DNA of 64,000 bases, from contig NC_088303.1 in assembly GCF_032854445.1 (NCBI RefSeq), positions 28,687,265 to 28,751,264 on the forward strand, written 5' to 3'. Below are positions 47,542-60,745 of this stretch, piece by piece (positions within the stretch are counted from its first letter, which is position 1; every line of letters begins with the position of its first letter). The notes beneath the pieces are model-generated. The model had not been told where the DNA came from. It saw only the letters and a list, made by a program, of their open reading frames with translations, and ran no database searches. Made by a program: the position numbers and the translations under genes. The DNA is from Liolophura sinensis. Lineage: Eukaryota; Mollusca; Polyplacophora; Chitonida; Chitonidae.

Positions 47542-48650
47542 TGAACGTTTGAAGACTGATTTTCCCAAGAGCTCTTGACATATCCACTTACCGTATAAAA
47601 TATATCAGTATGTAAAGTTGTCTGAAAACGACATCTTGGCTTTTATGTACAATTACTGACTATTATACTAGAAAAGTTTTAAAAACAAAAAAAGAAAGTA
47701 GCAATAAAACACCGAGGAGATTAATTCATCAACTGTAATAAGAAAAATATTCCAAGAGACTGAGAGGTTTTCATTTCCTTTAAACAATAACCATGTATAT
47801 AGTGTGCAAAGTGTTACAAAAAACAAAATGCCGAGTTTATTCTTAAATTGAACCAGTGCTTGATGGTTTTCAGTGGATACAGAAAGGAGCGTGTATTAAG
47901 TAGTAGGCAAAATCGTTCTTTTCTTCTCACTACTTTTGGCAAGTTTCAGTGGTCTCTTGTGGTGTTTTGACGGATTCGTGTGAACAAGTTCATACGGTTG
48001 GGTTACCTGGAGATCGTGGAGTTTATTATAGCCACTGGTTATTTGGACAGATCCCGTTTTCTCGCACTGAGAGTTTGATATCCTGCTGGATGTGGGTGAT
48101 AGAATCGCTCTAGGCGAGAATTGTTCACACGGTACCCCTATCTATTAAGATGAAACCAGGAAGGTCACAATACAGGAATGGGTCATCTCAAGGGATTCAT
48201 AACGACGCCGGGGAGGATTTGGGAAGGGTGGGAATCCAAAACCGTAAGCTCCAAAACCTGGTCACCAAATAACTCCCTGGTACAACTGAAAAGGAGACGA
48301 AGTTGATTATCTGCTTATCACGGCAGACCAGACTAGCCTTCCACAAACGTGGCCACGTCCGCGGTACATGGCTCACACAGGACTTCTGATCAAGTAGCTA
48401 GTTAGTGTGGGATCAAGACGCGATACGTTTTCTCCCGAGAGTCAGTTTGATTTAGCTCTAAAACCTTAGGTTGCTACCGGTAATTGACATTCCACGTCTG
48501 TGAAATTTATCAGGTTAACAACAGTCACGTATTAAATGAGCCTGTAGACAGGATGACCTGACTCAGGTACAAGTGTGTAATCAGCCAGTTGAGTGGCTGA
48601 ACTGATACACAGGCGGAAACTCGCACTATGTGCTCACTCCCTTAGGCATG

Positions 48651-49989
48651 TGCAGTGCTCATAGAAAAACACATATCCAAGCGCATGGGTATAGAAATGT
48701 TTTTCCAGGCAGTGCTTACAGAGAAAGGGAAAATCTTAATCTTTGTTGTCATAAATGTTTTTCCCAGTCCAACTGACAAAGATGGAGAATAGAAAAGCGT
48801 TCATCTTGAATTTATCACGTCTTGGAGAGCATTTAGTCAATAATCTAATGCATCAGCTAATGTCTTTCAACAGATCAAATAGGAGTAATTGATGCCGTAA
48901 TTAATTTAATAACCTGGACTTAGGTTCCACAATTCAAAAACTAACGACATGATAGGTCTTCGTAACAAACAGTTTAATTAAACGTTTAGATTCTGGTTAG
49001 AGGTTAATAATCTAGTTTAGATGGACAGTGTGGGCAAAATGAGTTTATCATGGGAAACTTGACCTCGTTCCGTACACCTTTGTCACTGTGAAGACAACGC
49101 AGGCGACAGAACACAGTTCCAGGTTTGGGAATGTAGTGATTCAGAGCCATAAATGTGTACGCTAACCTATAAACGTGGATACTTGATATCTGAGCTAACA
49201 AGGATCTCACTTTCTCTGCGTGGGCTGTGACAAAGAATACAAAGAATAACAAAACAACTCCATACATGCGTGTGTGAGTGAGGATGGTCACATATTGATG
49301 AAAGACAACAACGTTTGTCTCATAGCAGAAGTAGGGTTGAAAGAAGATTTTACTATTTTAAGGTGCTTTCCTGTGGAATTTTCCGTCATAATAAAAATAT
49401 AATGATGTGAACTAACATCATTTCCACATATTTACTGTCTAGTTTAGGAGGGAGTCAGCTATTACGAAGTGTATTGGTTCACACAATCACATTCTTATAA
49501 ATTGGAGAAAAAAAGAAATAATTTGGATGTTCAGAGGAACAAAAATTCGTTTTTTTTTTACATTTCTTCATATATTATCAAGCTATGTGTCAGCACCTCT
49601 TTATCAGGTTAGCCTCGTAATAAATCTCTATTAAAGACACTGTCACATATTCACGGTATAAATCGTAAGACAAAACTTCTTTCAAATTCCAACACTAAAC
49701 AGAAAGGGATATTATCCTATGCAGTTAACGGTATACAGTAGGCTTGTGGTTAGCAACCAATACTTTTATTAGCAACAAATATTTGACTTTGGCATATTTC
49801 ATCGGCTACATCTGTTACATAACAACTTAACTGTATATCGGGGAAGCCTTTGGGTCTTTTCGCAGACGAAAGCAGGTTGGCGATCAGCCTGAGACGATTT
49901 CCCATCTAGTTGCAAGGGGTTCTTCAACGTCGTCCGTCACCATACATACATTATTCTTCCAACGTTATTCGTGTGGCTCAAAACACTAA
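48651..49989. other. Interval with no recognised feature
   Basis: I see no partner with long exact stretches elsewhere in the window, no SINE and no tandem repeat. A 95-codon frame on the minus strand (49004-49291) starts with a hydrophobic segment, but has no family resemblance I can name and no support from a second copy. Confidence 0.45.
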
Positions 49990-52900
49990 CCTATACACCC
50001 GTATATCCTCTTCTATTTTCTTCTTAAAGAGAACAAAGATTTCACACCAGAAACCCTGAGACTGAGAGCACGTCTGTTTTGGGCTGGTTGTCACCAGGAT
50101 GGCGGTTTAAACACATCACTTATATATCTTCTTGTTCCAGGACAAATCTGATACAGTTACTAGCTTTCAAGAAACTCCCAAGCTTCTGGCCCCTGAAGGG
50201 TGTCAAGATGGTGTTTTTAAACATCACACTAGTCATTTTGCTCTGGCTCTGTGAGATAAATTCAAGTAAAACAAACGCATGTATAAGTAGAATTCATCGA
50301 GGTAAAGAAAGAAAATTTATACAGATGTGTAGCAGTTGTTAGTGAATGTATTATGTATTGTTGTTCCACTATTTGATCACAAGAGGTTTTAAACCTCGGC
50401 CTAACTTTCACACACCCGCTCATTACACCCGCACAACAACGGTACTCATTATACTCCTGATTGTCTACTGTGCTAATAGTTTCTACGTAATATAAAGTGT
50501 GAAAACCTCAACTGAGTTACTCAAGCAAACAACATGTAGTGTCCAAATTCTGCCACATTCCATGATGTGTCTCATTAACAACAGTGAATGTCATGTCTCT
50601 CTGCCCAGCTCAAATGCAATTTGACAGAAAGCTAACTGACAGAAGAACTACTAAGTTTTGAGTCGTGTCGGGAATACAGGTATTGGTCTCTATAATACAA
50701 GGCTATAATCCCCAGTCAGTTTTGGCTGCCAAAATGCTAGTAAACAGTGTAAAAAGTTGCTCAGTAAATATATCACTCTGACTCAAAAGAACAACACAGT
50801 ATTGAGGTTAAAGCTGCGCCGTGTTTTTACGCCACCAACGACATATAGTCATACAATAGATCAAAAAATGGTAACACTGTGTTCTCAGGCTGAAAAAGTA
50901 AAGCGGCCAACTTTTGAAAGCCTTCTGTGCAGGCTACCTAATATAACCTGTAGACACGTCCTGGATAGATAAACCGGCGCTAACGATGCCTAACAGTAAA
51001 CGTCAAAGAGATCAAAACTAAAACCATTTACTCGTGAACGATGTATTCATTTAGATCTGTTTTCAAGGCTATGGAAACTTCCTCCCTTAATAGAACAAGT
51101 AACGAACTTTTAATGGTTAAGATCATTGTTCCAATAACTCCAGCCCTTTAGAATAATCGAACAGTAGATTTTAACAGCATATTTCGGAAAGTGCAGGACT
51201 AACCGCCAGATCAATGTGAATTCCGATTGGCCTGCACTCGACTGAAAGCATTACCTTTTTCATTTTCCCTTTTTTTTCCCTATCGCGTCTAAACATTCCC
51301 TTGTCCCAATATTACTCTAGATCCCCGCGCCGAATAAAACCACAGAACCGTGATCTTCTTAACAAACATCAAAAGTGTATTAATGTGAGAAAATTAATTG
51401 ATTTTATGGATATGTTTCCACCTCAATTGTCACGATAAACTCTAGAAAATGGATCTGAATAAATAGTCTCTAATTTGGTTTTCATAACTTCACCAAACCG
51501 ATTGATCCGTGAGAAAATCATGTTTTTAAGAGAAAAAGTATAAATAAGACTAAAGGAGCTTAAAACATAGAGAACAGCCATTATCCCCTTCCACAACCCA
51601 CAACCAACCCCTGAAAACTATTCTTTATTCGTTTGCATTCAGCTTACATCAACGACATCTGAACACAAATATTTATATCCGCAGACATGATACATTTGCA
51701 GACAGGATTTACCTACATACTCTCAGGCCAATGACTTCAGTGTTTAAGAAACACCACTTAGTCGCGCTATGTGACGATATAGCCTATGTATACAACCAAA
51801 TGTAGTAGTTCAGACCAATTAATAACGATAAATCAATGGTACAGTTATAAGCGACCGGGCCAATAGCAAAGTGGTTGATAATATCGATGATCATGTCTCT
51901 GATATGTTTCTCTGATGTGTAATATAAACAAAGCCAGAGGGGAACCCACTGAACTGTGGTTTTCTAGTCTAGCATTGATTGATCTTCCATAAATAAAGGC
52001 CTTCCAGAGGCTACGACGTTAAATTCCAAGCATTCACTCCAGAACCTACGAGGAATCTCACAGCAGACAAGCCCCGCTTGCAAGCTTCCGAAACCTGCAA
52101 CTTGCGGATGGTCGTGTCGGCTTTCCCCTTGGCCCTGTTCGCTTCCTCTCACCATACTACTGGCCGCAGTCGTATAAGTGAAATATTCTTGAGCACGGCG
52201 TAAAACATTAATAAAATGATTAATAAATATTTAGGCCGCAACGTTAAATTCCTGTCGTTTTAAAGCCCGGTAATAGAGCCAGTATTAACTTTATTAACCT
52301 TTAACAGTACTTTTTATCCCAAACCTTGAAAATGAAGCCTTCGCTGTATCGTAAACGGATTCAAGTAAGAATATGTTTTTCTGGCTGATAGCGGACGTTA
52401 GGGATTCTCTAGATTCCAAGCAACTGAAGAAGTGTGCACTTTATTAAACCTGTTACAGCGGCTGTTTGACATTTGGCAATTTAAACTGCAAATACATGTA
52501 GAGGTAAGCTATGGACACAGTAAGCCTTTGTTGATATCAGCAAGAATACCGGCCATCTGATATCATACCCCTGTTGTGCTGTTTTTTGTGATTGTGTCAG
52601 GGCAAATTGCCTTGAGTTAAAACTTTGCCAACAATAAGATGGCCTTTTCGTGTTACAACACCATCCCATTAGTGTTGCCTATGTAGAATTAGAAGCCAGG
52701 GTTGTTTCCTAATCTGATTGTATCTTTCCTATCGAACAGAACATTGAATAGTTGACAAAGGTTGTGTCGACATTTTACACGGTACGTGAGAATTGTAAAG
52801 CGACGTGTGGAGGAACTGGGTTAAGAATTCACCAACCAGTGTCTCAAGTGTGTCTTTACGTCATCTTGCTTCGTGAGTTAAAAATGCCATTTTTTGCAAC

Positions 52901-53150
52901 ACGTCGTTTGCTCACGACCTACATGTATCGCCAATTGTTTATCAAGGTGAATAACCGAAATTTTCTCGAAAACGCATCGAACAGAACATTGGCTTACTGA
53001 CAGAGGTTGGCTTGAGACCATAGCACGACACATAAGAATGGCAATGTAATATGTGGAGAGGCTTGCTAAGGATTTGAGACTTTGTAAGTTTTTGTTTGTG
53101 GACGCCAAGAACGAGTCTCCATTTGGCAAGTTAACAATTGTGGAATGTGA
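49990..53150 (+). repeat. Direct duplication pair, left member
   Basis: It matches 61550-64000 in the same orientation. Examples are 50150-50345 with 61570-61760, 50755-51005 with 62130-62380, 51030-51470 with 62410-62870, 51560-51860 with 62930-63200, and 52590-53110 with 63450-63975. The short frames at 50079 (87 codons) and 61546 (73 codons) share a 33-residue C-terminal stretch (starts LWLCEINSSK) but diverge before it. I treat them as repeat DNA. Confidence 0.8.
52075..52235 (+). mobile_element. SINE family 1, 3' part only
   Basis: The phrases TGCGGATGGTCGTG, ACTGGCCGCAGTCGTATAAG and AAATATTCTTGAGCACGGCG plus an AT-rich tail identify it. The partner copy near 63410 lacks it (the phrase GCCCCGCTTGCAAGC runs on into other sequence there). 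Confidence 0.75.
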
Positions 53151-56069
53151 CTTAACCTGATGCAAAACTCGATCGAGTATGCGATGTACCAGTCACGCGC
53201 CTGTAGATGAATCCAGGCAGTCAAGGCAAAAACATCACTTCATTAGTTTAATGGAACAAAATTTATGGTACAGTAAGATATATATAGTAGGTCGCTTTAT
53301 TATACTGTATAATACTGTATGATCTGACCTACGTGCTCTTACATATCACTATTCTTCTCAGCTCTCTTCTTATACATCTCCGCATTCGTTGTAAATGTCA
53401 CATTTCGTTCATTGTTGTAGGTGGCAAAGAAAAACCAATCTTTAAATTTGTATAATGCTATTTAAAATCGTAATAATTATACTTGAAGTTTTGTCTTGCA
53501 CATAGCGAGTTGTTAATTATGTGTAAATATGTCTTTTTTTGCCACTTTCTCTTTAATCATTCTCGCTCTTTAGGCTTCTGTCAGTGAAAGAGTTACTGAC
53601 GACCTTTCCCATAGCTGCATGACGTATGTGAGCGCAAATGGTAACACGACGGTTTATTCACGGACAGAAGACTCTCTTCATGACCAGGATTGCATACAAG
53701 CCTCGTTGTAAAGAGTCACCAGTCTGACTCACTGAACCACAGCTTGCCATCTATTACTTATGACACCACAGATTTTGGCTCAGTGGATAACTACTGATCT
53801 GGCAAATCCATTAACACATTTCTTGCCAGGAAAACGCCTACTTGAAACAAAAACTACTGAAAACTTCACATTGCCCAACAACCTTGTCGCCATGTTGGTG
53901 TTGTTGCTACACTCAAAAAGTGACTGTATCATGAGCGTAGTGAAACCAGCGACAACTTTATCTTAAAGCTTTATGTACTCTGTTCATGTTGGCAGTGTCT
54001 GAGGATATTTCATACGTACGTAATGGCATAAGCTAGTCTAAATGCAAAGACAAATGTATACGTAAGAATACGACCTGATATTCCCCTCACTTCGTCATTG
54101 CATTTGGGGTACAGGCCAAGAGCTGAACTGCTTTCAGTATAGTGTACCGTGTTGGCGTTATTCCTGGTGTCTTCATTATGGCTGTCCATAAAAGTGGACA
54201 CAGAACAAATATATCGGTATTTAGATGTCAATCACAGCAAAGACTGGCTAAATCATTCGCTAAGCCAAGTCTTATAGGCTGAAGGAACCATTCTTGCGAA
54301 ATAGCCATTGCGGTTAATTGTCAGATTGTTATTTCTAGCCATATCAGCAGCATTCTGACAAGTGTCGCCACAGCAGCATGGCCAATAAACGTTAGCACGC
54401 AACGAATGTCAAATGTGTTTTTTATGACCACTGAGAAAACCTTCTTCATTTGCCCCCTCCTATTTACGGCATTTATCGGTTACAGAGGCTGCCATTCAGC
54501 CGTCACTATAGTTTTTTCCTTTCCCATCCAGCGTATTCACCGGCTAGATCGAATTTAAATCAGCTTTTTCGCACGGGTTCATTTTGAACATTTCAACGTC
54601 AAAACATAAAATTAGTGAAGTCCTGCAGTGTTTTTTACTGAAAGACAAATTAACAACTAAATTTCTACAAATTATTTTCCATTTTTATTCGTATTTTATC
54701 TCAGCGTCAGAATTTTGCTCCTTATTAGTGGACCCTTGTCAGATTTATGAAGGGTATAGGTTAAGACGAGCCCAGAAAGCAGATCTGTATGTATACCTGA
54801 GATACCGCCAGGGGTAAAGCCACAACAGAGCTGAACAGAGCTAGATTACAACATGCTGTACCTTAGTATTCAAAACATAGCCATTCGGAAGAACCGCTCT
54901 GGCACTACCAGGAAGGCATTGAAGCAAAACGGGAATCAATCTACAGTTATTAAATTAAATTTTAAATACAAAAAATATGGCGGAAATGGCACGAATTACA
55001 AGAACATGACAAATTCAGCTTGTAAAACGTTGAAAAGTCTACGAAACAATGAATGCAGTTAGTATGTTAATACTTCACTTTGATACGAACATTTGAAGAA
55101 AAGAACAATAAAAGCACGTGGATAAGGTAGCATCACAGCGTGTGCGGATCAGTCTGGGTTGTAATTTCACAACAGAGCGGTTCGTCACATTTTCTGTTTC
55201 CATAGTAAAGTCTAAATACCCAAGCATCTACATTTTGCCGCGGAGATTGAAGTGAAAGAGACATAAACGAAGGGGCGGATGTGTAATCGGTAACAAATAC
55301 ACCGCCTGATTGTTTGTCCAGTGGCAAGACGCTCTCGTCGTAATTACTGGTGTCTGGCCAACAAGCTCTCCACTTGGCCTACTGTTAATATTGTACCTCA
55401 GAGCTAGTGCTACGTGTTCAGACAAATAACGTAACATCAAGCTCCTCATTAGCCGTTGGCTTTAAAGCCCGACCTTCCAAGCGGTGGAAGACGTTGACCC
55501 GGTGAGAGATAGAGAGAGACAGTGATTCCATACATAAGAACAGTTAACTTCCGTATCCACGAGTCTCGGTACTTAATCCCATGAGGGTCACGGCTGTGGG
55601 CACACCGTGTGAAGCCACCTGGTAAAGACTGAGATAAACCGTATCAAATAGGCATTGCTCAACTTACTTAGCTCTCTACAAACCACGAATACATCTTCGT
55701 TTTGTATTGATATTGTATTTTGTAAAGGATATTTTTTGGTCAAATACATAGAGTTTGTGCATTGTTGTTCTGACGGAAAAACTAAATTATTCATAAAACA
55801 TGCAAAGTTAAATTATTCATAAGACAAGCAAGCACTTCATCCTCATAAGGAAGAGTGAGACCCTTGACCTTGAAAAATTGTCCTCATTGTCGGATAACTG
55901 TATATTCATATTGTTGAATACTACAGTGTATACTGACAAGTGTTTTACATACATTATCTAATGAAAATTCCAACTAGCAGAATGAGCATATATGATTTTT
56001 GCCTTAAACGGACAATTTGTAATAAAATTTCCAGTGGAGTGACCAGAGCTACAGCCGCACATGATCAGT

Positions 56070-56930
56070 GGCTCAGTGTCACCAGTATTATCATGAAGAT
56101 AATATTTTCAATAAATGCAGACTTTGCATCAATGTTCTGGAATCAAACTCCCACCCTAGTCATCATCACGTAGCCGTTCCTTTCAAACAAGATGTGATTT
56201 TAAACCATACGGCACCTTGAAACTTTGCTAGCATAACCCACGTCTCTCTCACGTCACAACAGAGCGTGAGCAGATTTCCCTGGCCTAGGGTTTGACAGCG
56301 TTTCTTGAAATGGTGGCCTTGTAATAGTCTAGGCTCGGGAATGTTTACTGTATTGACTTATTTCATATAGTTTGCAATTGAAACTAATCTAATAGAAATT
56401 CAAAGCACATATTCGAGCTGAAGAAAATGTGCTCATTTATAGATGAACTACATTTTGTCAGCGCAGTTTCTGTATTTGCAGCCAGACGGTTTTCGGATTA
56501 ATGAAAAACCGTTAGCGTTTGGAACATTCAGTCCGCAAGAAATAAAGGTATATGACAAGTAGATTACGAAAAATGTGCGTGTTCTCGTTGTCTGAGGTCA
56601 CCCTATCCCATCGAGCGCCACAGGCGATCTCACACAGTCCACGTGATACATCATGGCGGATCACATACTGTTATGATTATCCCCATGTATATGTGACGTC
56701 ACCAAGTCAGACGGAAAGAGCAAAGTGATACTAGCTTTGGTATCTGGCGACAGAAGAAATGAACTAAGCGACTAATATTCAAGGGCTTGACTATAAAGTA
56801 AGGTTGTTCAATTTGTTTCCTATTTCAACTAAAGGCACACGTGTAGTCTCTATCATATCGGTGATTCTTTGAAGAATTCGTACTTTGGAGAAATTAACGA
56901 AATTAACTTCATTCTCTGCACATTTTACAT
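56070..56930. repeat. 860-bp segment private to the right copy
   Basis: The left copy reads straight across this point (around 36912-36915, sequence GATCAGTGGGTTGCTT). The segment has no long frame, no SINE features and no clear terminal repeats, so I cannot say whether it inserted here or was deleted from the left copy. Confidence 0.5.
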
Positions 56931-58032
56931 GGGTTGCTTAATTCTAATGTGTGTACTATAATGAACTATTACCATGGGTTTTCAGAATACCAACGAATAT
57001 TATCTCATGAAAATTGCAACAGGCAGAATTCACATATTTTGTTTTTTGACGAAAATTGAGACTTTTACATTAAAGTAAGGATGTTCAGACTGGCATTCTA
57101 TCTAAACTAAAGATATATTTGTAATCTCTCTATCATGTCTGTGGATCCTCAAAGAACTTCAACATCAGCCCGGACTCAGTCAAGTGAAGTATACTGCGTT
57201 CGATATTATCCCCAGCAACCCAGTATTGTTAATTTAGTAAGACACCAATCAGTGAAGAAATCATTGAAAGAAAGATGTTAGGGTAAAACAGCTGGACAAG
57301 TTCTTAGTATTAATACGAGACTGTAAATATTACATAATGATTCAGTTTATTTCTGAGGTAAGGAGACATTAATTAGGATAGTGAAAGACAAATCACAAAA
57401 CCCCTTGAACTGCACTACACTATGTAGAGTTAAGATATTTATAATATTAATAAATGACCAAGGTATCCCTGAAATTTGAGTCAGATCTAATCCCCAGCGT
57501 GTGCTTCCTTACAACAGCAGAATTCTGTGCCTGAAATACAATTTTACCATTTCTTTTTCATTTTCTATATCGCGTGGTACGGATGATTTAATGCGTGTTG
57601 CATTGACGCTTACATTACACAGACTCGTACATTACATTACAAGTCCTTCCGATTACAGCGAAAGGCTGCCAGAAAACAAGCAGCGTGTCCGTGGAGAACA
57701 TGTCTGCTTCATAAACAGGAATCCCGTCACATGTGATACAAGTGACACATTTTCCAAGAGGAATTGCGACCTGGAAGACCTTCCAGGTAGGGGGGATATC
57801 AAGACAAATAATTTATATGCCAATTTCATTTAATTACAACACCTTCCTACCGCATCGCTTATGTTTTAACAGGTTTTGTCTGCACCGTATTCCCCGCCTT
57901 GGCTATATTACACTAGCTTTTGAAAGGCGGCAAATTGGTATCTGGCGACAGAACAAATGAAGTAATTTCCGCTACATTTAAAAAAGTCTGAGTGTGTTGT
58001 CGGTGAAAGTCACTATTACTAGAATATAGTAC

Positions 58033-58056
58033 ACCCCCCCCCCCACCCCTCCCCAA
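58033..58056 (+). repeat. Poly-C tract
   Basis: A C-rich run broken by A and T. The paralogous position near 37915 lacks it, so it is a local expansion and a place where sequencing errors are likely. Confidence 0.85.
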
Positions 58057-58807
58057 CACCTCGATAAAAGTTAGAGTTTGTGCCTTTCTGCTATGGCCTG
58101 AACAAAGCCGTTACCACTTTATCACACGGTGAACAAATGGATCCAATAAAGAAAAAAAGCCAGATATGATGGTAATTGAGTTGAACAGAAAATGGCTTTA
58201 TTATGGTTAAAATACATAAATCACTGTCAAATATATAAAATCTAATTCTTTATGGATAAATGATGGTGTCTTTCAAACACGGAGTGGCTTAGTTGTTAAA
58301 AATTTTTGGCAAGCTAATAACAAACTTTCTCATATGTGTTATTGTACAAGCCTTTACTGTATTGACACCGATCAACTTAAGTCACATTTCTATCCAGCAA
58401 AAAATTTCTAAAAAAAGGAAACAAGGCAATGCGTTTCAATCATCAGCAGGTTTTCTCCACCTGGTTGTTTGAACATTGGAGTCATTAGTGATGAATTGAG
58501 CTAATTGATGTGTCAGCACAAAACAAGTTTTACTCTTGTTAAATGGGTGTTTGTTGCAGACTAATGATAGCTTATAGATTAGCAACAAAAAAGGTTTAAA
58601 TATGTAGTGTAATTATTTGGAAGTAAGGTAAAGTCAATTATCCGACATTTACTCCTTTACTTTCGCCATCGGAAATTGGAGGACAACTTCATAGAGCTAG
58701 GGTCCAGTTTCTCCAGAGAATTGTAACACCACACGTTCCACTACAACCAGTGAGGTTAAGTACCAGTTTTGCGCCTGTTCAATTTTTCATGGGTCCCAAA
58801 ACACAGG

Positions 58808-58900
58808 TGCCCGGTTTCCACCAACCATAATATACTGGCCGCCGTCATTTGATCAAACTATTGCTAAGTACGGCGTAAAACTACCAATGAAAAAAATCAA
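58808..58900 (+). mobile_element. SINE family 1, 3' fragment
   Basis: GCCCGGTTTCCACCAACCAT, CTGGCCGCCGTCAT and GTACGGCGTAAAACTACCAA followed by an A-rich tail. It is absent from the paralogous position near 38590. Confidence 0.75.
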
Positions 58901-59542
58901 ACCACAGGTTCAGACTTCTTTGGTGACCCAGTTTATCATTATGTATCTTCAACAGTTAGTACACCACATGCTTTTTAACAAAGTAAAAACAAATAAAGGG
59001 ATAAAGAATTTAAATACTAACTGCTGACATCATTCCAGTATTAAATCCACTTATAAAGGAAAGATCTATTTTAAGTTTTTAAGCTCACTTATATTCCAGA
59101 TTACACTATTAAGCATAATTGTTTTCATATTGTGTCCTTAAATTTTGTTTTCTTGACCTGGAAGAAAACAGTCATGTTGCTTATTTGAAGCGTAATCGCT
59201 CTGTGAACATTTCGTTTCCATTGCTCCAAGCGTTCATAGAACATGTACCAGCTCTAAGAAAAGTTCGTCTTTAAGACCACTTCATAATATGCTAAAAAAA
59301 TCGTTGACTGCTCAGCATCGAACATACGACTTACATCGTTACAGAACAGCAGTCGTTTTGCTCGGTCTGCGTTCTGCGTCGAACAGATAAGGCATTGATA
59401 AACCGAGAAAATATCGACAAAAAAGTGAATTCTCTGAACGTCATCCACTGCAAAGGGCAGTTTTGCAATCAAATCCATACCCAGAAGTACTTTATTCTAA
59501 TGTACGCACCACCACAATGGCTAAATTAATGTCGTTTACCAC

Positions 59543-59885
59543 AGGAACGCCATTTTAAGACGTCGCCTTCTACCCTGTTTCCGTCAACACCAAGAGCTGC
59601 ATAATTTCCTACAGGACAACACTAGAGCACATACAGCACGTGTCTCTATGGACTACCTGGCACGGAATAATGTACGTCTTAATCCATGCCCTGCCTATCT
59701 CTCAATTTGTCGCCCCATCGAACATTTGTGGGATTACCTGGACAAGGCATTGCCACGTCCACCTCCAAATCGCCAACGTTAGAGATCTCGCACTTGTTCT
59801 ACAATCTTAGTGACGAAGGATACCTCAAGCTGTTTTCCAGAGGCTGACAGTGTCCATGAAAAGGCCTTGTGTAGCATGTATTTAA
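59543..59885 (+). pseudogene. Tc1/mariner transposase, C-terminal fragment, broken
   Basis: The frame at 59543-59782 encodes about 79 residues of a Tc1-type DDE transposase: the second catalytic Asp region (QDNTRAHTARV) and the third acidic residue in PIEHLWDYLD. It ends at a stop (59780-59782). The usual tail of the protein then appears in another frame at 59814-59885 (RRIPQAVFQRLTVSM). The N-terminal DNA-binding part is missing, and I see no terminal inverted repeats around it. It is an inactive relic that interrupts the duplicated DNA. Confidence 0.88.
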
Positions 59886-60110
59886 TTTAATTTAATTCTA
59901 TATTTGTTTAACGTGCATTTCCCACAGCCTGATAGCCACGAGGGGATCTTTTCAACAATAAAAATCAACATATTAACATAGAGAACAAATGATATATACA
60001 AGAGTTTACAGAATAAAGTAATGGGAACAACAAGAAATGAGAACAAAAAGTAAGATCAAAATCAAATCATATTACTGCCGGTCTTGGTTAGTGAATTTGA
60101 TTTAGCGTCC
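59886..60110. other. AT-rich interval after the Tc1 relic
   Basis: It begins with TTTAATTTAA repeats and holds no frame or repeat that I recognise. It might be remaining transposon sequence or unrelated. Confidence 0.4.
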
Positions 60111-60560
60111 ATTTCACTTTATACCTCTGGTGCGTTTTCAATGAGTTTCAGTATAGCAATCCGAGTGGACAGTGGGTTGGCCAGACCCGCTGAGAGCGGC
60201 GAGAGCGCTCTACCTCTTCAAGGACAGACAATCACCCTGTGTACTTAGCTATACACGAAAAAAACGTCCCCCAAAACACACTTACGACCTCATTACCGAT
60301 TACACATTTGCCCTTCGTTCTTGTCTACTTCCCATATTGCTTACGATGACATTTGATGATAAAATGGCTGCTCGGGTTATTAATTGTTCAACTGTCTAAT
60401 TCCTTAATATTCGAAATGTAACATACACAGCCGTCAATGGGAATGAAATGTTTTAATATATTTGTCAGACCTATATATCATTCTCTGAGCCAAAATTGTT
60501 GGCTAAGCTCACGAGTAATAATTGTCAGTCTTTGCATCTTTGAGTCTTTTGACCTGACGT
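60111..60560 (+). repeat. Third copy of the inverted-centre block
   Basis: It matches 25960-26690 in direct orientation (for example GACAGACAATCA, ACACACTTACGACCTCATTA against ACACACTTATGACTTCATTA, and GTCAGACCTATATATC), and in reverse 29500-29640. It is shorter than the copy at 26 kb. Confidence 0.65.
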
Positions 60561-60667
60561 ATATAACAGGTAAAATTTCAACTGAAAAGGTGTATAAATG
60601 GAAACTCTTTTGCTACGTCTAAGGGTTGTTGAAAACGAGGAAAATCACTTGTACAGTTTTTCTCTAT

Positions 60668-60745
60668 TTAGCTCACCCCATACTTGAGTATGCCGTAAAA
60701 AACCAATGAAATCAATTATTAAATAAATATATATATAAATAAACA
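60668..60745 (+). mobile_element. SINE family 1, 3' end fragment
   Basis: Only the last part is present (ACTTGAGTATGCCGTAAAAA, then CCAATGAAATCAATTATTAA and an (AAAT)/(AT) tail). Confidence 0.6.

Larger units (their letters stand above)
36960..48650 (-). repeat. Large repeated unit, inverted copy C
   Basis: Read on the minus strand, this follows copies A and B: 48420-47970 with 12840-13380, 47060-46840 with 13975-14200, 44110-43640 with 14500-15000, about 42850-42800 with 15760-15790, 42400-42170 with 1690-1890, 39220-39010 with 22285-22500, and 37260-37190 with 25540-25615. The equivalent of 18.5-21.9 kb is missing. Several SINEs are inserted along it. I see no gene. Confidence 0.75.
52490..59530 (+). 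repeat. Direct duplication, right copy with the empty LTR-element site
   Basis: It matches 26701-30182 and 36299-39480 and lacks the 6.1-kb LTR element; its unoccupied target is at 55819-55822. Private segments include 55070-55265 and 56070-56930. Around 59460-59525 it matches the reverse complement of 7725-7790, then similarity ends at a Tc1-type fragment. Confidence 0.8.

Noticed and set aside
48651-49989. Possible exon (95-codon minus-strand frame with a hydrophobic N-terminus at 49004-49291)
   Set aside because: No family resemblance, no second copy for comparison, and no convincing splice context that I could identify.
50079-50342. 87-codon frame with a hydrophobic stretch, resembling the 73-codon frame at 61546
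   Set aside because: Only the last 33 or so residues correspond, the upstream parts are in shifted or unrelated frames, and the whole region is a direct DNA duplication.
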